The notes beneath the pieces were generated by a model. That model was not told where the DNA came from, searched no databases, and worked only from the letters and a program-made list of their open reading frames with translations. From contig NZ_JAYGJQ010000003.1 of NCBI RefSeq assembly GCF_035013165.1, positions 248,001-312,000 on the forward strand: a stretch of 64,000 bases of DNA. Direction: 5' to 3'. This stretch comes from Bacteriovorax sp. PP10. Its GTDB lineage: Bacteria; Bdellovibrionota; Bacteriovoracia; Bacteriovoracales; Bacteriovoracaceae. Within the stretch, counting starts at the first letter, position 1; each line of letters opens with the position of its first letter. The position numbers and the translations under genes are program-made. Shown one piece after another: positions 58,659 through 64,000 of the stretch.

Positions 58659-60605
58659 ATGAAAAAATCTCTCAATTTTCGTCTATTGGCATGGGCCGCT
58701 ACAAGTATCTTTGTCGTTGCCATTTTTATCACTGGCTACAGTGCTTATGTTTTAAAAGATGAGCTATTTAAAAAAGCGACACTTGAATCAAAAAGGTACG
58801 CTGAAAATATTTCTGCAAGTATCAACAATAAAATTTCCCAGACTTTTGAAGTCACTAATTCACTGGGAAAATTCATGGCCCAGACTAAAGCAAAATCAAA
58901 CCCAATGCATATGACCCGCGAAGAAGTCATTGAACTCATGAGAGAGAGATTTAAAGTTACTCCCATGATGTTTGGTCTATGGACAGGATGGGAACCCAAT
59001 GCTTTTGATGGAAGAGATGATTTAGAAAAAGATAAGATCCCGTCTGATAAATCAGGGCGCTTTGTTCCTTACATTACAAGAAAGTCTGACGGAACATTTA
59101 ACCTTGAACCACTTCTTGATTATGATAAAGAAGGTGCAGGAGATTATTATCTTCAACCTAAAAAGTTGCTTAAAGATACCGTCATCCCTCCTTACGCTTA
59201 TCCAGTTAATGGTCAGACTATTCTGATGATGTCGTTAACCTCACCTATTATTGTTGATGGTATTTTTTATGGTGTGGCCGGATCAGATATCGATTTATCA
59301 TTTTTTCAGGAACTCGCAGATACAAAAAATCTTCCAGCTGGATCTCGTATTCTTATCTTTGATAAACGCGGGACCATAGTTGCTTTCTCAGATGATAAAG
59401 CAAGGCTCTTAAAAAATATTTTTCAGGAAACAATTCCTGCTTACGATGCATTTACGATTGAGCGATTACAAAAAGCAGATGAAGATGTTCTTTTAAAAGA
59501 CAATAATCTAAGTGTGCTTTCAAAAATTAAAATGCTTGATGAAGAATGGTTCGTTGAAATCAATATTCCCAAAGCTGCTATTACCGGGCCCATTTACAAA
59601 CAAATCGTACTTCAGGCCATTATTGGTCTGGTGATTGCCCTTTTTGCACTGGTTATTGGTTACATTTTAATTAACAAAATCACAGGGCGAATTATTTCTC
59701 TGGCAGACCGCTTAAAGCAATCAGCTGAAGTCACTCGCGATGGAAGTAATACTGTTAAAGATGCCTCTTTTCAGGTTTCCAGTGCCACTCAAGAACAGGC
59801 CGCGGCCATTCAGGAAACGGCAACCACTCTTGACGAGATCAGTGCCATGGTCGCAAAAAGTGTCGACAATGCCCGAACATCAAGTGAGCTGGCCAACGAT
59901 AGTTACATTATCGCCGAAGAAGGAAAAAATAGTGTTCTTCAGATGAGAAACTCAATGGAAGACATCCGTACGAATAATGAAAATGTTGTTTCACAAATTG
60001 AAAATAGTAACAAAGAAATTGAAGGCATCATCAATGTCATCCATAATATTTCTGAAAAAACAAAAGTCATTAATGATATTGTTTTTCAAACGAAACTCTT
60101 GTCGTTCAACGCTTCAGTAGAGGCAGCGCGCGCTGGTGAAAATGGAAAAGGGTTTGCCGTTGTTGCTGAAGAAATTGGTAATCTGGCCGCGATGAGTGGA
60201 AATTCTTCCAGAGAGATCAATGATCTACTTCAACAGTCAATTCAGAGTGTAGAAAATACGATCAGGCTGACTAAAGAAAAAGTTGAAGTCATGATTTCTG
60301 AAGGCCAGCATAAAGTAGATAATGGTGTGAGTGTAGCTGCAAAATGCGAGCAGATTTTAAACCAGATTGTAAAAAACGTTTCGAGCGTAAAACATGCAAT
60401 GTCTGATGTTTCAACGGCAGCTGAAGAGCAGTCAAAAGGTGTTTCAAATATTTCAGATGCCATGAACATGCTGGATAAAACCACTCAAGACAATACAAAA
60501 ACTGTTCACCAGACGGCCGAGCAGTCAGAAAAGCTTTTTAGAGAGGCCGACAACCTTTCTGAGATTATTTTTCAACTGGAAGAAGAAGTTTACGGAAAAA
60601 GATAG
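58659..60605 (+). CDS. Methyl-accepting chemotaxis protein with Cache sensor domain
   Basis: 648 residues. TM1 ~8-28, an extracytoplasmic double-Cache-like domain ~35-305 (with FGLWTGWEPNAFDGRD and ILMMSLTSPIIVDG, GVAGSDIDL as typical dCache_1 blocks), TM2 ~312-336 (IGLVIALFALVIGYILI), HAMP-like linker, then the signalling hairpin with INDIVFQTKLLSFNASVEA at the tip. No C-terminal CheR-binding pentapeptide. Tip sequence almost identical to that of the receptor at the left edge. Ligand unknown; dCache receptors often sense amino acids. RBS AGGAAAG. Confidence 0.95.
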   Translation: MKKSLNFRLLAWAATSIFVVAIFITGYSAYVLKDELFKKATLESKRYAENISASINNKISQTFEVTNSLGKFMAQTKAKSNPMHMTREEVIELMRERFKVTPMMFGLWTGWEPNAFDGRDDLEKDKIPSDKSGRFVPYITRKSDGTFNLEPLLDYDKEGAGDYYLQPKKLLKDTVIPPYAYPVNGQTILMMSLTSPIIVDGIFYGVAGSDIDLSFFQELADTKNLPAGSRILIFDKRGTIVAFSDDKARLLKNIFQETIPAYDAFTIERLQKADEDVLLKDNNLSVLSKIKMLDEEWFVEINIPKAAITGPIYKQIVLQAIIGLVIALFALVIGYILINKITGRIISLADRLKQSAEVTRDGSNTVKDASFQVSSATQEQAAAIQETATTLDEISAMVAKSVDNARTSSELANDSYIIAEEGKNSVLQMRNSMEDIRTNNENVVSQIENSNKEIEGIINVIHNISEKTKVINDIVFQTKLLSFNASVEAARAGENGKGFAVVAEEIGNLAAMSGNSSREINDLLQQSIQSVENTIRLTKEKVEVMISEGQHKVDNGVSVAAKCEQILNQIVKNVSSVKHAMSDVSTAAEEQSKGVSNISDAMNMLDKTTQDNTKTVHQTAEQSEKLFREADNLSEIIFQLEEEVYGKR

Positions 60606-60614
60606 TTATATAAG

Positions 60615-60654
60615 AAACTCCAAAGTCGCGATCATTATCACGACTTTGGAGTTT
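60615..60654. terminator. Bidirectional terminator
   Basis: A 14-base stem AAACTCCAAAGTCG/CGACTTTGGAGTTT with a 12-base loop between the convergent chemoreceptor and secreted-protein genes. Confidence 0.82.
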
Positions 60655-60661
60655 TATTCAG

Positions 60662-61159
60662 TTACCAGACAACAGCGGCCTTTTCATCTACAACTAAATT
60701 ATGCTCAGTAACCGCTACAACACAGTTGCTATCAATTTCTGCAGCATCCTCTTTTGAAATAATTGATTTTTTCTCAATCATCTTTGCAATTTTTGTATTC
60801 GGGCTATTTCTTGTAATTCTTTCTGCTCCGACTAATGTCTGTGCATCGACAATCACAGCACTTCCTAATTTTTTCTCATGGTAAGTATTAGATGACTTCA
60901 GTTTAAAGTGAAAATCTCTATGGTATAAACCAATCTGGCTTCCAATTGGCGGAAGAGTAAATTCATCTTTTTTAACCGTCGCTGTATTTCTCTCACTTCC
61001 AGGTTCTACTCTTACGTGATTTTCAACAATATTTCCTTTTTTAACTTGTCCATAATCTTTGCAGATTAGGAGCTGTCCATCGGGAAGAATTTCTGTAACG
61101 GCATGAAATGCGTTGGCATTAAAAGATAAGAACACAAAACTTAATAATAACATTTTCAT
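60662..61159 (-). CDS. Small exported protein downstream of the metal pump, unknown
   Basis: 165 residues, signal peptide ~1-17 (SFNANAF). Two Cys (LICKDYG, SNCVVAV). Strand-rich; no metal-binding His/Met cluster is evident. It starts nine bases after the RND pump stop, with a good AAGGAG site, so it belongs to that operon and may be a periplasmic accessory. Family unknown. Confidence 0.7.
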   Translation of the reverse strand: MKMLLLSFVFLSFNANAFHAVTEILPDGQLLICKDYGQVKKGNIVENHVRVEPGSERNTATVKKDEFTLPPIGSQIGLYHRDFHFKLKSSNTYHEKKLGSAVIVDAQTLVGAERITRNSPNTKIAKMIEKKSIISKEDAAEIDSNCVVAVTEHNLVVDEKAAVVW

Positions 61160-61168
61160 AAAAACTCC

Positions 61169-64000
61169 TTATTTATTTTTTAAATTTAATTTCATAATAA
61201 AAGCACCATACAGCGAAGGAACAACAACCAGAGTCAGTAGCGTTGAAGATAAAATCCCACCGATAACAACACTTGCCAGTGGTCTTTGAACTTCTGCCCC
61301 GATACTACTTGAGAGCATCATTGGTAAAAATCCAAAGACGGCCACCATTGCAGTCATTAAAACCGGGCGAAGTCTAACCATCGCTCCTTGAATAAGAACC
61401 TCAACACCAGTTACTCCTTCCGAGCGAAGCTGATTAAAAAAATTCACTAGAACGACACCATTTAAAACAGCAATCCCTGATAAAGCGATAAACCCCACAC
61501 CTGCAGAAATACTGAACGGAAGACCGTTAGCAATTAACCCGATGACACCACCAACCAGTGCCAATGGAGCACAAGAAAAGACCAGCAGAGTTTCTTTAAC
61601 ATTCTTGAAGGCCGCATAGATCATCATCAGCACTAGCAGTAAGGCCAGCGGAGTCAGAAGTAATAAACGAGACTTTGCAACTTTTAGGTTTTCAAAGTTT
61701 CCACCCCATTTAAAAAAGTATCCTTGAGGTAATTTGATTTTTTCATCGACTAAGGCCTTCGCTTCTTTAACAAAACTCTCCGTGTCTCTTCCTCTAAGGT
61801 TAACTAAAACAGCAGAGCGACGATTGGACTCTTCTCTCGTGATACTTCCATAAGTTTCTGCAAACTCACTGGTTGCCACTTTATTCATAGGAACTGTTAG
61901 AGATTCAGAAATACCTACCGGAAGCATTTGGATAATATCCAGGTCACTTCTTTCGTTTTCACTAAGTCTTACGATGATAGGGTATTTTTTTGCACCATCG
62001 TGGATGATCCCGACTTCACGACCACCTAAAGCAATCTCGACAGAATCTAAAACATCTCCTGAAGAAGCACCAAGTGCGGTTAAGACTTCATCCTTAGGAA
62101 TGATTTTTAAAACTGGTGAAGTTCCGGCCAAATCTTCTTCAACATCTCCGGCACCTCGGACACCTTCAATCAACTCTTTCGTTTCTTTGGCGTAATTCAT
62201 GAGAAGCTTTAAATCAGGCCCAAAGATCTTCACGGCCACATCGGCCCTTGTTCCTTCCAAAAGTTCGTTAAAACGCATTTGAATAGGTTGTGAGGCCAGA
62301 TAATTTTGACCGGGAAGTTCTGTTTGAAGTTTGACGATCAAGCGCTGAACTAACGTTTCGTAAGTTTGCTTTTTATTTTCGTGGAGAGGCCAGGTCTTTA
62401 TATCATGAAGCATGATATAGGTATCCGACACATTCACTCCCATAGGATCGGTCGCCACTTCACTGGTTCCAATGCGTGAGAAAACATTTTCGACTTCAGG
62501 AAATTTTTTGATAATAACTTCGGCCTTTTCCTGAAAAGCGATGGATTGATCAAGACTGATGTTAACCGGCCTGATCATGTGAAATGCAAAAGATCCTTCA
62601 CTCAACTGAGGTAAGAACTCTGATCCACGCGTAAGAAATAATCCAATTCCCACCGAAATACTTATAAGAGCGACAACAATAATTTTCTTAGGGTTGTAGA
62701 TTGAGAAATTAAGCACTGGAGTGTAAATCTTTTTTAAAAACTCCATAAACTTTGGTTCTTTTTCCTCAGCATCTCCCGATAAAATCAAAGAGGCCAGGGC
62801 AGGGGCCATGGTGAATGAAAAAACCAGTGCACAGAACACAGCAATCGCAAAAGTCATCGCCATTGGAAGGAACATCTTCCCTTCAATGCCTGTTAATCCA
62901 AACACTGGAATAAAAACAGCAACGACAATCAATTCACCAAAACCTGCGGCCAGGCGAATTTCGACCGTGGCCTCATAGACGGCCTTCATCACTTCCATTC
63001 TGGTCAATGGCCTTCCATATTTCTTTTTCAGATCGTGAATGTAGCGGACACAGTTATCGAGAACAATAACCGTCCCATCGACGATGATCCCGAAGTCCAG
63101 CGCTCCTAAACTCATTAAATTTCCGGAAAGACCTAAAGGCTTCATGATGAGAAAAGTCGCCAATAATGTTAGGGGAATAGTGAAGGCCGTAATGATTGCA
63201 GCTCGCACATTTCCTAATAAAATAAAAAGAATAATGATAACTAAAAAAGCACCAAACATCAGGTTGTGCTCAACTGTTCCAAGAGTGGCGTTAACCAGAA
63301 CTGAACGGTCGTAGACAGTTGTGAGTTTAACTCCTGGAGGAAGATTACCTTTAATCTCAGCAATTTTATCTGAAACTCTTAAAGAGACAGTTCGGCTATT
63401 TTCTCCAATGAGCATCATAACAGTTCCAAGAACTGCTTCTTTTCCATTGAGAGTTGCACTCCCCGTTCTGATTTCTCTTCCTAAAGCAACTTTAGCAAAA
63501 TCCTTAATCCTGATAACTTTAAACGACTCCAGCTTTTTTACCGGAACATTTAAAATCGCCTTTTCATCTTTTAATAAACCAATCCCCTGAATCAGGAATT
63601 GTTCTGCTGTCTGCTGAACACTTCCTCCTCCAACGTTGCGGTTTACTTTTTCCAGCGCTGCTGTGATGTCGTCAAAATGAATATTATACGACGTCATTTT
63701 AGCAATATCTGGCATGATATGAAATTGTTTTTCAAATCCACCACTGGTGTTAATTTCTGCCACTCCAGGAACCGTTAACAGACGTGGTTTAATAATCCAT
63801 TCCTGGATTGATTTAAGTTCCATCAACTGACTAAGTCTTTCGTCTTTATTTGTTGCTGGTTTTTCAAAATCAATGACGTATTGAAAAATCTCACCAAGCC
63901 CTGATGAGATCGGTCCAATTTCAGGAATAATTCCCTTAGGTAAATTCCCTTGCACACTTTGAAGTCTTTCAGAGACGACTTGTCTGGCGCGATAAATATC
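61169..64000 (-). CDS. Heavy-metal efflux RND pump, CusA/CzcA family (N-terminus beyond window)
   Basis: At least 943 residues; the frame is open to the right edge, where DIYRARQVVSERLQ precedes the first internal GTG. RND permeases are trimers that use proton influx to expel substrates through an adaptor and outer-membrane channel. The TM4 block LGALDFGIIVDGTVIVLDN is the HME-RND signature with its proton-relay Asp residues. The porter repeats, e.g. WGGNFENL and PGQNYLASQPIQMRFNELLEGTRADVAVKIFGPD, are typical CusA/CzcA sequences. The second half repeats the RND architecture (LALLLVLMMIYAAF ... GVGFIALSGIAVLNGV). Metal choice (Cu/Ag or Zn/Co/Cd) cannot be fixed here; membrane-fusion and channel genes would lie to the right. 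Confidence 0.94.
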   Translation of the reverse strand, partial: DIYRARQVVSERLQSVQGNLPKGIIPEIGPISSGLGEIFQYVIDFEKPATNKDERLSQLMELKSIQEWIIKPRLLTVPGVAEINTSGGFEKQFHIMPDIAKMTSYNIHFDDITAALEKVNRNVGGGSVQQTAEQFLIQGIGLLKDEKAILNVPVKKLESFKVIRIKDFAKVALGREIRTGSATLNGKEAVLGTVMMLIGENSRTVSLRVSDKIAEIKGNLPPGVKLTTVYDRSVLVNATLGTVEHNLMFGAFLVIIILFILLGNVRAAIITAFTIPLTLLATFLIMKPLGLSGNLMSLGALDFGIIVDGTVIVLDNCVRYIHDLKKKYGRPLTRMEVMKAVYEATVEIRLAAGFGELIVVAVFIPVFGLTGIEGKMFLPMAMTFAIAVFCALVFSFTMAPALASLILSGDAEEKEPKFMEFLKKIYTPVLNFSIYNPKKIIVVALISISVGIGLFLTRGSEFLPQLSEGSFAFHMIRPVNISLDQSIAFQEKAEVIIKKFPEVENVFSRIGTSEVATDPMGVNVSDTYIMLHDIKTWPLHENKKQTYETLVQRLIVKLQTELPGQNYLASQPIQMRFNELLEGTRADVAVKIFGPDLKLLMNYAKETKELIEGVRGAGDVEEDLAGTSPVLKIIPKDEVLTALGASSGDVLDSVEIALGGREVGIIHDGAKKYPIIVRLSENERSDLDIIQMLPVGISESLTVPMNKVATSEFAETYGSITREESNRRSAVLVNLRGRDTESFVKEAKALVDEKIKLPQGYFFKWGGNFENLKVAKSRLLLLTPLALLLVLMMIYAAFKNVKETLLVFSCAPLALVGGVIGLIANGLPFSISAGVGFIALSGIAVLNGVVLVNFFNQLRSEGVTGVEVLIQGAMVRLRPVLMTAMVAVFGFLPMMLSSSIGAEVQRPLASVVIGGILSSTLLTLVVVPSLYGAFIMKLNLKNK

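Noticed and set aside
1-64000. CRISPR arrays, tRNA/rRNA genes, insertion sequences, phage genes
   Set aside because: No regular direct repeats, no transposase or integrase motifs and no recognisable tRNA or rRNA sequence were found on reading intergenic regions, none of which exceeds about 240 bases.

Overview
This 64 kb window is AT-rich chromosomal DNA from a Gram-negative bacterium. It has outer-membrane beta-barrels, many signal peptides, ExbB/ExbD motors, a Kdo-transferase-like glycosyltransferase and an RND metal pump. Several things point tentatively to the Bdellovibrionota (Bacteriovorax/Peredibacter-like predators). These are the methyl-accepting proteins with an unusual hairpin tip (LLSFNASVEAARAGE), the many stand-alone periplasmic substrate-binding proteins, the AgmX-type TonB-like protein and the wealth of secreted proteins of unknown function. 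No 16S gene is present, so the taxonomy is inference. I saw no rRNA, tRNA, CRISPR array, insertion sequence or prophage.

Layout. 1-8 kb: the tail of a chemoreceptor, a secreted protein, a fadI-fadJ beta-oxidation operon that also carries an FtsX-like permease, and an outer-membrane barrel. 8-11 kb: a minus-strand operon of a Kdo-transferase-like enzyme, a Rossmann/GDI-like protein and a type IV pilin-like peptide. 11-17 kb: a barrel protein, a GYF_2-like membrane protein, and the conserved tmk-holB-ricT(PSP1) block. 17-24 kb: asnS, adenosine kinase, a SUI1-like factor, rsmJ and a fused gcvP. 24-28 kb: a Tsx-like nucleoside channel, a tandem-duplicated binding protein and a 5'-nucleotidase; with the adenosine kinase these could form a nucleotide-scavenging route. 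28-32 kb: prfC, a stand-alone RlmK-type methyltransferase and a DEAD-box helicase.

32-36 kb looks accessory. It holds a candidate toxin-antitoxin pair, an HNH endonuclease, the 3' remnant of an outer-membrane protein gene, and a secreted protein with the full catalytic signature of eukaryotic-type protein-arginine deiminases, followed by an overlapping gene for a small secreted cysteine-containing protein. 36-46 kb: binding proteins, an EVE protein, an ExbB-ExbD-TonB-like-lipoprotein operon and an aminotransferase. 46-58 kb: two histidine kinases, a secreted HNH nuclease-like protein, glyoxalase I, hydrolases, an MFS pump, and a heme-oxygenase-like diiron protein paired with a possible GNAT-fold protein. 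58-64 kb: a Cache-domain chemoreceptor and a CusA/CzcA pump that runs off the right edge.

A window-wide signal is that many genes have a -10 hexamer ending about six bases before the start codon and no Shine-Dalgarno sequence, which suggests leaderless transcripts. Housekeeping genes here mostly carry normal ribosome-binding sites. The leaderless type is concentrated on secreted proteins, nucleases, binding proteins and transporters. The deiminase gene is the most striking single finding.
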